From: Neolewinella persica DSM 23188
GTDB lineage: Bacteria > Bacteroidota > Bacteroidia > Chitinophagales > Saprospiraceae
Direction: 5' to 3'
NCBI RefSeq assembly: GCF_000373105.1
Contig: NZ_KB890424.1
Location: 17,147 to 79,196, forward strand
Length of the DNA stretch: 62,050 bases
Shown: in pieces, positions 45,278 through 53,634 of the stretch
Position numbering within the stretch: the first letter of the stretch is position 1
How the letters are laid out: every line of letters begins with the position of its first letter
Program-made: the position numbers and the translations under genes
Notes under the pieces: generated by a model
Databases searched by the model: none
Seen by the model: only the letters and a program-made list of their open reading frames with translations
Told to the model about the DNA's origin: nothing

Positions 45278-45337
45278 TTGTTCCCCGGCACTTGTGCCGG
45301 CCCTGGCTTATTTATCGGCACAAGTGCCGGGGAACAA
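45278..45337. repeat. Perfect 22-bp inverted repeat element
   Basis: Arms 45278-45299 and 45316-45337 are exact inverses (outer TTGTTCCCCGGCACTTGTG). Each arm contains a nested near-palindrome, CCGGCACTTGTGCCGG. Without a U-run it is more like a REP/MITE hairpin than a terminator; it lies between a true terminator and the next gene. Confidence 0.8.
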
Positions 45338-45454
45338 GGTCCACTTAGCAGAGCTAATACATGCAAATCTAATGGTGCCAGATAAGCACTTTCATCTTTC
45401 CAACATTTAACCATCAACATCCTCCGCCTCCTGCACACCCTTGGTCATCTCCGC

Positions 45455-46960
45455 TTGCGGCAGATCGGGTACCAGCTGTTTTACCGGGCAACGGGTAGGC
45501 TGGCGGAGCGTGGGGAGGTGGCGCGGCCGCAGGAACAGGGGAAGCAAAAAGGAGCAGGGGAAGACGGGGCAGCGTTGCCGGTTACCTTCAGTTTTTTGAA
45601 CCAGGAGGTCACCTTCGATTCTCCAACGGCGATCGATTGGAACTACGCCGCCAACGGAAAATTATGGACGTATAACCTCAACTACTTCGAGTTTCTGCAG
45701 GGGATGAACCCTGACGATGGGCTGGCGCTCCTCCGCAGCTGGTTGGCTGGCGCAGCCAGCCACAAAGACGGTTGGGAGCCTTACCCCACCAGCCTGCGGC
45801 TGGTGAGTTGGATCCGTTTTTTTGTGGAGACGGGCCTATCCATGCCGGTTGACGTAGCCGACGCACTCGAAGCGCAGTACCGAACACTTTGGCGAAAGAT
45901 CGAATTCCACCTCGGTGGCAACCATTTGCTGGAGAACGCCATTGCCTTGTCCTATACGGCGGCTTTCCTGAACGATCAGGATGGTCAGCTCAAAGCGTGG
46001 GAGCTGCTGGCCTCCGAACTCGAAGAACAGTACTTGCCCGATGGCGCACATTTCGAGCTGAGCGGCATGTACCACCTCGTCCTGCTGGACCGCCTGCTGA
46101 CCCTCTGGCACGGCCTCCAAACTTTCCCAGCACCTGCGGCCTCGCCCAAAAAAGCAGCCCTGTTACAAAACAGCCTGGAACGCCAACTAGGCTGGCTACA
46201 AGCTTTTGCCACCCCAGCCGGCCGTTACGCTCACTTCAACGACAGCACCGACGGCATTGCCCCCGACGTGGCCGCTACCCTGAACCGGGCCCGTAAACTC
46301 GGCCTTCTTCCCATCGCCACCAAGCTAAAGGAAAGCGGCTACCGCCGCTGGGCCACCGACCACCTCGACGTGTGGATCGACGCCGCAGCCATCGGCCCCG
46401 CTTACATCCCCGGCCACGCTCACGCTGATAACCTGACCTTTGTCCTCGACCTCAACGAAGTACCCTGCATCGTGGATCCAGCCATCAGTACTTACGAGAA
46501 AAACGCCCGTCGCGCCTGGGAACGCTCCTCGGAAGCACACAATACCGTGACCATTGGCGGGCAAAACTCCTCCGACGTTTGGGGTGGTTTTCGGGTCGGC
46601 AAGCGCGCCCAGACAACCATTTTCGAAGAAAAACCGTACCTCCTTTCAGCGGGCCACAACGGCTACGGTTTTCCCGTCCGCCGAACCTGGCAGCTAACCG
46701 ACCAACAACTGACCATCTCCGACGCGCTACCGAAAGGCAAGGAAGGCATCGCCCGACTCCATTTCGACCATCGCTGTTACCTAAACTTGAAAAACGACCA
46801 CCTCGTAGTGAACGATCAACTCCGCATTTCCTGGTCTGCCGGCACCACACGATTACTGCCCTATGAACAGGCAACGGGATGGAACCACCTGGAGCCAGCG
46901 CAGCTGCTGGAGGTAACATTTACTGACCTGCTTAAAACTGAAATCACCTATTTATGTTAG
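45455..46960 (+). CDS. Heparinase II/III-like polysaccharide lyase family protein
   Basis: 501 residues from the TTG at 45455. It has the alpha/alpha toroid of heparinase II/III-like enzymes (NLNYFEFLQGM, WEPYPTSLRLVSWIRFF, GGNHLLENAIAL, DGAHFELSGMYH) and the C-terminal beta-sandwich (HAHADNLTFVLDLNEVP, WERSSEAHNTVTIGGQ). Such proteins occur in glycan loci, where they may trim or epimerise uronate polymer. The same frame is open upstream to 45386 and encodes a good family N terminus (NILRLLHTLGHLRLRQIGYQ), but has no ATG, GTG or TTG there; an ATC at 45413 or 45419 is the candidate. No signal peptide is seen with either start. Confidence 0.87.
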   Translation: MRQIGYQLFYRATGRLAERGEVARPQEQGKQKGAGEDGAALPVTFSFLNQEVTFDSPTAIDWNYAANGKLWTYNLNYFEFLQGMNPDDGLALLRSWLAGAASHKDGWEPYPTSLRLVSWIRFFVETGLSMPVDVADALEAQYRTLWRKIEFHLGGNHLLENAIALSYTAAFLNDQDGQLKAWELLASELEEQYLPDGAHFELSGMYHLVLLDRLLTLWHGLQTFPAPAASPKKAALLQNSLERQLGWLQAFATPAGRYAHFNDSTDGIAPDVAATLNRARKLGLLPIATKLKESGYRRWATDHLDVWIDAAAIGPAYIPGHAHADNLTFVLDLNEVPCIVDPAISTYEKNARRAWERSSEAHNTVTIGGQNSSDVWGGFRVGKRAQTTIFEEKPYLLSAGHNGYGFPVRRTWQLTDQQLTISDALPKGKEGIARLHFDHRCYLNLKNDHLVVNDQLRISWSAGTTRLLPYEQATGWNHLEPAQLLEVTFTDLLKTEITYLC

Positions 46961-47003
46961 CCCTTTTAGCGGTAGACTTGGTGTCCTTGAGTAGTTATTT
47001 CTT

Positions 47004-47205
47004 CTTAGTGTAGCCCTTAGTGTTCTTAATGTCTTAGTGGTTATTACTTCTCTTCCTTAGTGTAGCCCTTAGTGTTCTTAATGTCTTAGTGGTTATTACT
47101 GCCTTACGATTCTTCTTAGTGTAGCCCTTAGTGTTCTTAATGTCTTAGTGGTTATTACTTCTCTTCCTTAGTGTAAAACTTAATGCCTTAGTGCCTTAAT
47201 GGTTA
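47004..47205 (+). repeat. 59-bp-family tandem array upstream of an SDR gene (4 units)
   Basis: Units start at 47004, 47056, 47115 and 47167 (spacings 52, 59 and 52), with CTTAGTGTAGCCCTTAGTG then TTCTTAATGTCTTAGTGGTT. The last unit is truncated and degenerate, and ends close to the ATG at 47217. An ATG at 47199 arises within the repeat itself (TTAATGGTTAAC from TTAGTGGTTAC). Confidence 0.93.
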
Positions 47206-47216
47206 ACTCCCCTCAA

Positions 47217-48272
47217 ATGAACAAACTACTAGTAACCGGTTCCTCCGGCCTGATCGGCTCCGAAGTCGTCCGTCACTTCAACGCACTCGGCTGGGAAGTC
47301 TATGGCATTGACAACAATATGCGGGCCGACTTCTTCGGTCCCAAGGGAGATACCCGCTGGAACCAGGGCCAATTATTGGCGCAGTGCAAAAACTTCAGGC
47401 ACATTGAACTGGATATTCGTGACCGGGCTGGCGTATTGAAGCTTTTCGAGGAGCTTCGGCCGACCCACATCGCACACACCGCTGCGCAACCCAGCCATGA
47501 CCTGGCGGCCTCTCGCCCCTTCGATGATTTCGACGTCAACGCGGTAGGTACGCTAAACCTGCTGGAAGCTACCCGCCAGTTTTGTCCAACGTCGCCCTTC
47601 GCCCACATGAGTACCAATAAAGTCTACGGTGATGCGCCCAACCGCCTCCACCTGATCGAGAATGAAACCCGGTGGGAGTATGGCGACGAAGCTTACCATA
47701 ACGGGATCAAAGAAACGTTCACCATTGACCAGTCGAAGCACTCCCTCTTCGGGGCTTCCAAGGTCGCCTCCGACGTGATGGTGCAGGAATACGGACGTTA
47801 CTTCGACCTCCCAACCTGCGCGCTGCGCGGCGGTTGCCTGACCGGGCCGAACCACTCCGGGGTTGAACTGCACGGCTTTCTGAGTTACCTCATCCGCGTC
47901 AACGTCACCGGAGGGGAATACACGGTGTTTGGTTATAAGGGCAAGCAGGTCCGGGACAATATCCACTCCTACGACGTGGCCCGCTTCATCGAGGAATTTT
48001 TCAAGGCGCCGCGCTGCGGCGAGGTGTACAACATCGGTGGTGGGCGAGATAACTCCACCTCCATCCTTGAAGCCTTCGACCGCGTTGCCGGCATCACCGG
48101 TAAACCCATGAACTACACCTACTCGGAGAAAAACCGGGAAGGCGACCACATCTGCTACATCTCCGACCTTAGTAAGATGCAGGCGCATTACCCTGATTGG
48201 GGAATCACTAAGCCGCTGCAGACGGTGTTCGAGGAGATCGTGGAGAGTTGGGAGCGGCGGTTGGTAAAATAA
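47217..48272 (+). CDS. CDP-paratose 2-epimerase-like SDR
   Basis: 351 residues from [17 protein letters not shown] at 47217; the ATG at 47199 lies in the repeat array. The sequences [49 protein letters not shown] and [10 protein letters not shown] match the CDP-paratose/CDP-tyvelose 2-epimerase-like group. The usual catalytic Tyr of YxxxK is Phe here (FGASK), a change I believe is shared by this subgroup. No CDP-glucose genes are visible, so the substrate is open. Last gene of the glycan region. Confidence 0.85.
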   Translation: MNKLLVTGSSGLIGSEVVRHFNALGWEVYGIDNNMRADFFGPKGDTRWNQGQLLAQCKNFRHIELDIRDRAGVLKLFEELRPTHIAHTAAQPSHDLAASRPFDDFDVNAVGTLNLLEATRQFCPTSPFAHMSTNKVYGDAPNRLHLIENETRWEYGDEAYHNGIKETFTIDQSKHSLFGASKVASDVMVQEYGRYFDLPTCALRGGCLTGPNHSGVELHGFLSYLIRVNVTGGEYTVFGYKGKQVRDNIHSYDVARFIEEFFKAPRCGEVYNIGGGRDNSTSILEAFDRVAGITGKPMNYTYSEKNREGDHICYISDLSKMQAHYPDWGITKPLQTVFEEIVESWERRLVK

Positions 48273-48362
48273 CAAAGATCCCTCTGCACACGTCAATTTG
48301 CAGCGCAATCGCAAGGTCAGTAGCACAAACACTACGTTCGTTTGCCGAGGTGGGAGGAACGA

Positions 48363-48466
48363 GCAGACTCGTCCGCCGAGCGTAATGTAAGTGCGGACTC
48401 CCTCGACCTGGCCTCTCGGCGGACGAGTCTGCTCCTTCGTCGTGCCTCGGCCGACGAGCGACCTTG
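48363..48466. repeat. REP-like hairpin, diverged relative of the RAYT-flanking element
   Basis: GCAGACTCGTCCGCCGAG at 48363-48380 is the exact inverse of 48415-48432, and CCTCGGCCGACGAGCGA ends the element. These words are the same as in the 116-bp copies at 9778 and 10483, but the spacer differs. Confidence 0.85.
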
Positions 48467-48518
48467 CGATTACCCTGCGTCAATTCGAATGTCGCCACTC
48501 CTTTCAAAAGAAAGCGTG

Positions 48519-48526
48519 TAGTTTTG
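48519..48526 (+). promoter_or_regulatory. Possible Bacteroidota -7 element
   Basis: TAGTTTTG followed by C fits TAnnTTTG. It lies 169 bp before the PLP-enzyme start and would leave a long leader. No -33 box was identified. Confidence 0.35.
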
Positions 48527-48694
48527 CGCGCTCGCGCCCTGTATGCCCGGTTTTAAGTGGATGGGGAGTGTGTGCATGTGCAAGATGTTGGAGGCCATCG
48601 TCTCAGACATCATGTAGCAGTGTGCCTTATTACACTTTTAAATTAATTTATGCTGCCCGCCTGTTTGAAGGTGAGCGTCATTAAAGAGAATTGA

Positions 48695-50524
48695 ATGCTG
48701 AATTACATTAAAGATGTCTTGACAAATATGCCAACTGACTGGTTGTATCTGACAACTCATCGACTGGATATTTATGATGAAAAATTGGCTAAAGCTCAAT
48801 TCTTAGAGCAATTTGAGGCCTTATTCAAAGATAATAATTCTGACCCATCGGCACTAAGTGAATTACCCACAGCTTACGACTACATTCGGTTAGGTCACCC
48901 ATTGTCTTCTATACTGGAATGGTTAATTGCGCGCCTGAATAAGGTAGCATCAGAAAATGTAATAAGCTTTTCATCACGGACGATTCCTGTCTTAGCCATC
49001 CTGAGAAAAAACGCATTTGATGGTAAAAACACCCAAATCGTTTACACAAATGAATTACCAGACTTTTTTGACGCTGAAATTCTAAAGCGTGTTTATGGCT
49101 ATAAGTTTGATTTGAAGAAGGTGGAGGAAGTAGGGGAGGTTCCCGTGTTTGACGGTAGTACCGTTTTTATTTCAGAACAGGATGAAATCCATGCGTTCAA
49201 CCTAACTTCAAATGTTGATTTTTCGATCAATATCCATGCTCACCTTGGAAGTGTTTTAGTCGTGAATGGTGCGCAACATGAACGTTACATCTCAGCGATT
49301 CAGCATGTCCGGAGAAGAGAGACAATTGCCATGACGCCGGCTAATTGTCTTGCTGCCTTAAATGGGCTGATTGGGAAGTCTTCTTTTGATGGCAAGCAGC
49401 GTGACGTCGAGATAGACAAAGCGCTGGTCTTAAAATCAATTAAGGACATAACCGGTGTAAATACGAAGCCGCTACTTGGTTCCAGTGGGCTCTCCATTCA
49501 GTATGCGATCATGATGGGGCTGATTCACGATGCACTGGACAACCATAAAGGAAAAGACATCAAGATCATTGTGCCACCAAACTGTTATGGCGGAACCAAT
49601 GACCAGGCAAGACGAGTAGCTGCCAGCATTGACCACGTTGAAGTGCTGGACTTGCCAGTTGATGGTGGCAATGATATGGTTCAAGGCATTGACATCGTTT
49701 TAGCTAAAGTTGCTAGTGAAGATGCCGTTCCTTACATCATCGCTGAAATCCCAACCAACCCCAGGGTTGAAGTTCCAGACCTCCTAAAGCTAAAAGAGGC
49801 TTTAAGTAAAGTCCGTACGACCAGTACCGGATCAATTGCCATCGATCCGGTTTTTATTCTGGATCAAACGTTTTGTCCCAACGTACACTTTCTGGGGGAA
49901 GGGGAAATACTCTCTACGGTCAGGACCATTTCGTACGCCAGCGGGTCGAAATTCCCAAGTGGCGGGCTATGCACTGCCGGCTACTGTGTAGGAAATGAAA
50001 AGGCTGAAACCCTGATGGAGAAAATCGAACTGCATCTAAGGCTTTGCGACAACGAGGCTACGGATCTTCAAGTTGAAATATTAGCCAGGCAATTGCCCTC
50101 AATGAACCAAAGAATTGCTGATGCTTACAAGAATACACGTGAATTTGTAAGCTTTATTAACAAGGTATTGCCTGCGGCGAAAATCAATTTTGTCTCAGAA
50201 GAGCTGGCAGAAGAAGGCTTTACGCCATCCGTGTTTTCATTAGACCTTCCCACTAAAGGGGATACTGATGAAAAAAGAGAGTCTTATAAAAGAGCCCTAA
50301 ATCATAGATTAATCAATCTAATGATTACTGAAATCCCCGATGAAAGTAAGTACTGTGTGAGCTATGGGCAGCTAAAGGGATGTTACTGGACGATACCTGC
50401 AACATCTACGCAAGGGACGACCAAAGAAGGCGACAAAGATTACATTGCCCGTGTAGCACTTTCTCCTAATATGGATCTTGAACGCCACAAAGAAGTGTTT
50501 TTGAAATTTATTGAAGGAATTTGA
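48695..50524 (+). CDS. Large Cys/Met-metabolism-type PLP enzyme
   Basis: 609 residues. The C-terminal about 390 residues are a fold-type I PLP enzyme of the cystathionine gamma-synthase family: KIIVPPNCYGGTNDQARRVA, DLPVDGGNDMVQ, AEIPTNPRVEVPDL and YASGSKFPSGG with the Schiff-base lysine at residue 419. Normal family members have this lysine near residue 200, so an unrecognised N-terminal domain of about 215 residues precedes it. Likely chemistry is gamma- or beta-elimination/replacement on a Cys- or homoserine-type substrate. It opens the lipid island, so a role in making the amino-acid precursor of the lipid is possible but unproven. Lower GC than the glycan genes. Confidence 0.8.
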   Translation: MLNYIKDVLTNMPTDWLYLTTHRLDIYDEKLAKAQFLEQFEALFKDNNSDPSALSELPTAYDYIRLGHPLSSILEWLIARLNKVASENVISFSSRTIPVLAILRKNAFDGKNTQIVYTNELPDFFDAEILKRVYGYKFDLKKVEEVGEVPVFDGSTVFISEQDEIHAFNLTSNVDFSINIHAHLGSVLVVNGAQHERYISAIQHVRRRETIAMTPANCLAALNGLIGKSSFDGKQRDVEIDKALVLKSIKDITGVNTKPLLGSSGLSIQYAIMMGLIHDALDNHKGKDIKIIVPPNCYGGTNDQARRVAASIDHVEVLDLPVDGGNDMVQGIDIVLAKVASEDAVPYIIAEIPTNPRVEVPDLLKLKEALSKVRTTSTGSIAIDPVFILDQTFCPNVHFLGEGEILSTVRTISYASGSKFPSGGLCTAGYCVGNEKAETLMEKIELHLRLCDNEATDLQVEILARQLPSMNQRIADAYKNTREFVSFINKVLPAAKINFVSEELAEEGFTPSVFSLDLPTKGDTDEKRESYKRALNHRLINLMITEIPDESKYCVSYGQLKGCYWTIPATSTQGTTKEGDKDYIARVALSPNMDLERHKEVFLKFIEGI

Positions 50525-50556
50525 TGAAATACTCATCATGAAGTGGCTTGAAAAAC

Positions 50557-50638
50557 CACGTGACGCTGAGCGCCTTCAAACGCTACTGATCTGATCTCAA
50601 TCAACTGTATCCCGAGCCTTTACGACTTGGATACAGTT
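50557..50638. repeat. Dispersed intergenic repeat, copy with a terminal hairpin
   Basis: ACGTGACGCTGAGCGCC, AACGCTAC, CTGTATCCC and CCTTTACG match 29316-29385 in the same order. Within it, AACTGTATCC (50603-50612) and GGATACAGTT (50629-50638) form a perfect 10-bp inverted repeat. Confidence 0.65.
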
Positions 50639-50745
50639 AAGGTGGATACCCTGACATAATTCCAGATCCTTTATCTTTAACTGAGAGTACTAATTGTAGT
50701 ATTGTCAGGGCGCGCCATTATACATTCATTTTTAAAACGACTACT

Positions 50746-51498
50746 ATGAAAAAAGTGACAGCGTTTATTCAAATGAAACTCTTATTCCCGATCCTTTTGG
50801 CCTTTGAAAAGTTGATCGGTCGGCTTTCTTCGGTCGGCAATCCACCGGTTTTTAACAATGAAGTCTTCCCCTGGACGCGTCTGCTTGAGAAAAACTGGGA
50901 AGCTGTTCGCACAGAGCTTGAGCCCTTACTGCAATTTCATGAGGGGCTGCCTAACCTGCAGGATATTCAACAAGAGCAAAACTACATTACTACCGATGAC
51001 AGATGGAAAACCTTCTTCCTGATTGGGTTTGGTTATGAATGCAGTCTCAATATGGAGAAGTGCCCCAAAACAGTAGCCCTGCTCAAACAAATCCCGGATC
51101 TTCAGACAGCTCTTTTTTCCATTCTTTCTCCAGGGAAACATATTCCTCGTCACCGTGGTGTTTATAAAGGGTTGATAAGAAGCCACTTGGGGCTGGTTAT
51201 TCCGGGGCAATTAGGCGATTGCAGAATGCAAGTGGACAATCAGTGGATCAAATGGGAGGAAGGGGAAATGGCGGTTTTTGACAATACCTGCTTCCACGAA
51301 GTTTGGAATGATACCGACGAGGTTCGGGTGATCATGATGATCGATGTTATTCGTCCGTTTCCAGCGCCCATTTCCTGGATCAATCAAGGCATTGTCAAAC
51401 TAATCTCCTGGTCACCGTACGTGTCCAATGCTTTGAAGAAGCACAAGAAGTGGGAAGCAGATTTTGATAAGAAATATAAGTCGGCTGCTTTAGAATAA
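50746..51498 (+). CDS. Aspartyl/asparaginyl beta-hydroxylase-like (LpxO-type) oxygenase
   Basis: 250 residues. The double-stranded beta-helix core has ILSPGKHIPRHRGVYKG, RSHLGLVIP and VFDNTCFHEVWNDTDEVRVI, giving the His ligands and basic 2-oxoglutarate-binding residues of the Asp_Arg_Hydrox family. LpxO members put a 2-hydroxyl on the acyl chain of lipid A or ornithine lipids in the membrane. The first about 20 residues are hydrophobic (AFIQMKLLFPILLAFEKLI). Its place in the lipid island fits acyl-chain 2-hydroxylation. Confidence 0.86.
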   Translation: MKKVTAFIQMKLLFPILLAFEKLIGRLSSVGNPPVFNNEVFPWTRLLEKNWEAVRTELEPLLQFHEGLPNLQDIQQEQNYITTDDRWKTFFLIGFGYECSLNMEKCPKTVALLKQIPDLQTALFSILSPGKHIPRHRGVYKGLIRSHLGLVIPGQLGDCRMQVDNQWIKWEEGEMAVFDNTCFHEVWNDTDEVRVIMMIDVIRPFPAPISWINQGIVKLISWSPYVSNALKKHKKWEADFDKKYKSAALE

Positions 51499-51524
51499 AA
51501 GGGGCCGATTCTTATTCTTCTCTT

Positions 51525-52253
51525 CTATCTCTCCCTGAATGTTCCGTACCATCGGTCAAGGAAATTAAAGTATTGACTGTAGTTGTGGGTGCAATTAGCG
51601 TGATGGAGGTCGTGATGTGTCACAGTGTTCAAATATTTCATCAACCAATGATCAGTGTTTTTTTGGGAAATAAATTCAAATCCACAATGTCCGCCGACGT
51701 TAGCTATCACGTTATAAGCGATGAAAAGGAATAGCACAATAGGGTGCAAGGGTAGGATGAGGACCAGGATGTAGATGATGGAGAACTGAACGACTGCTTC
51801 CGGGGGCTGGAAAGCATAGATCGTCCACGGAGTAGGAGAAGTTGTTTTATGATGAAGTAAATGCACAAATTTAAAAACCATCGAATGATGCATAAGACGG
51901 TGCATCCAATAGAAATAAAAATCATGCAAGATTAGGGCAATGAAGAAGGAGGCAGGAAGGTAGATCCAGCCATAGTCCGCTATGTCATAATACAATAATC
52001 CATACCCTGCATTTACCAAATAATATAGCACTGTACTCAGTACTGCGAATATGAAAATTGTAAGTAAGGACCAACGTATATCTCTATACATGATTTCTTT
52101 AGTAGGGGCCTTGTTTTTTTGAATTTTTTGAGTAGCCCAGGATTTGTTTCTCGAATGATAAAAGTATCCATAGGCTAACCCTGCCGGGATTAAGTAGGCC
52201 ATCAGTAAGATGAGCAGGAAAAAGCCTATAAATACTTGTGCGACAGATAGCAT
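51525..52253 (-). CDS. Fatty acid hydroxylase/sterol desaturase family protein
   Basis: 242 residues, integral membrane di-iron enzyme. The histidine clusters HDFYFYWMHRLMHH, HLLHHKTTSP and THHDLHHANCTHNYSQYFNF are complete, with WYGTF at the end. Family members hydroxylate sphingoid bases (SUR2), ceramide acyl chains or sterols. Four to five membrane helices. It follows the GNAT gene on the minus strand after 3 bp, and so is in one operon with it. Confidence 0.92.
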   Translation of the reverse strand: MLSVAQVFIGFFLLILLMAYLIPAGLAYGYFYHSRNKSWATQKIQKNKAPTKEIMYRDIRWSLLTIFIFAVLSTVLYYLVNAGYGLLYYDIADYGWIYLPASFFIALILHDFYFYWMHRLMHHSMVFKFVHLLHHKTTSPTPWTIYAFQPPEAVVQFSIIYILVLILPLHPIVLFLFIAYNVIANVGGHCGFEFISQKNTDHWLMKYLNTVTHHDLHHANCTHNYSQYFNFLDRWYGTFRER

Positions 52254-52256
52254 TAC

Positions 52257-53378
52257 TCATGTGATTTTTAATTGGTAAATGCATATTTTCTTATATGGTC
52301 GGCCACCGATACTGGTAGCCGCTTTGTTCATCACGGGGTTATTCTCTGCCACCCAGGATATCTCCCCTCCTGAATATCCTTTTGATATGATTATTTCAGT
52401 GAGTCTTCGCATAAGCGTTAAGCCAATGCCCAGGTCCCTGAATTCGGGCAGCACCCCCGTGGTCATAACCCTTACCGTTTTAATTTTACGACGGTACCAC
52501 AACAGCTTAAAGATACCGAGTGGCCATAGTTTGCCATTCGGTATTTCCTGGAGAACTTCATTAAAATTAGGCACGCAGAGTACAAAACCTACGGGGACTC
52601 CCTCTTTCTCAGCAATTAATAGAAGATCAGGGTCCGCAATCTGCATCAGGTCGGTAGCGAGGTGATTAAAAGCTTCTTTACTCAGATTTTCAAAGCCCCA
52701 ATGATCTTCAAAAGAGCGATTGTATAATCGATGGAGGATGTCAAATTCCCTGACTGGTCGTTTCTTGTTGGCTGAGCGAATGCTCAACTGAAGGTTCAGC
52801 ATTAATTTGTCAGTAACTTTGATCAAACGGGCATCCAAAATTTTTTCAGCCCTTGGAATGGAGTAGGCGCAAAAGTCCATGGCTTTTTCAAAGCCTGCTC
52901 TCTGATAAAATTCAGGATAATAGGGTGGATTATATGGCATCATTATAAAAGGCCGTTCCTCGAAACTATCCTGAAGTACCCCAGATTCGTGGTGAATGGA
53001 GGGGTTAAATGGTCCCATAACCTCCTTAATGCCTCTTTGTTGGAACCATTTATGAGAATGACTTAGTAATTGATTAAAGACTTCCTGATCATTGATGGTT
53101 TCTAAGAAACCGAAGTGACCGATTACGCTGTCTTCAGATACTTTGGGAATAAAAACGGCTATTCTGGCAGAGATCTGACCCCGTTTCATTACCATGAAAA
53201 GCGCATGTTCATGTGTTTTCCAAAAAGGATTTCTTTCAAAATCGAACAGACTTTTCTGGGCGGCCATAAGCGGAGGGACCCAGTTGGGATGTTTTTTGTA
53301 GATTACCCAAGGGAGGCGGATGAAGGCCTGAAGGTCTTTGGGAGTATTCACTACTTTGATTCGAATTTCATTTTCCAT
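52257..53378 (-). CDS. GNAT-family N-acyltransferase-like protein
   Basis: 373 residues from the Met at 53378 (MENEIRIKVVNTP); an ATG at 53390 would add four. The N-terminal half (LPWVIYKKHPNWVPPL, FGFLETINDQEVF, GPFNPSIHHESG) is a conserved Bacteroidota/proteobacterial domain, and the C-terminal half carries the acetyl-CoA-binding pattern TTGVLPEFRDLGIGLTLMRR. The family is often near lipid genes. In the lipid island it is one of two candidates for the step that N-acylates the sphingoid or capnoid base. Function not proven. Confidence 0.78.
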   Translation of the reverse strand: MENEIRIKVVNTPKDLQAFIRLPWVIYKKHPNWVPPLMAAQKSLFDFERNPFWKTHEHALFMVMKRGQISARIAVFIPKVSEDSVIGHFGFLETINDQEVFNQLLSHSHKWFQQRGIKEVMGPFNPSIHHESGVLQDSFEERPFIMMPYNPPYYPEFYQRAGFEKAMDFCAYSIPRAEKILDARLIKVTDKLMLNLQLSIRSANKKRPVREFDILHRLYNRSFEDHWGFENLSKEAFNHLATDLMQIADPDLLLIAEKEGVPVGFVLCVPNFNEVLQEIPNGKLWPLGIFKLLWYRRKIKTVRVMTTGVLPEFRDLGIGLTLMRRLTEIIISKGYSGGEISWVAENNPVMNKAATSIGGRPYKKICIYQLKIT

Positions 53379-53634
53379 AGCATCTGGCAATGAGGTAGGA
53401 GGATTTATACTGGAAGATAAGTTTTACAGTGTCCCCGGTACGCTGTAAACCAAATTCTTGAAGATCCAGGTCTTGTCTTTTTTGCCTGAACTGCGTTGGT
53501 AAAATCCTCATGCAGCTACGGTTATAGACCGGTTTAGCCGCCTTGTTCAGACGGAAAAATCCGGTGACTTAATACGCGAAAACTTCTTTTACAGTATAAC
53601 CAGTTGAAGGCCCAGAACTAAAAATACGTTTTTT

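Larger units (their letters stand above)
48273..48694. other. 422-bp intergenic region before the lipid island
   Basis: No gene supported. It contains the REP-like hairpin at 48363-48466 and a possible -7 promoter element at 48519-48526. The remainder is unremarkable. Confidence 0.6.
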
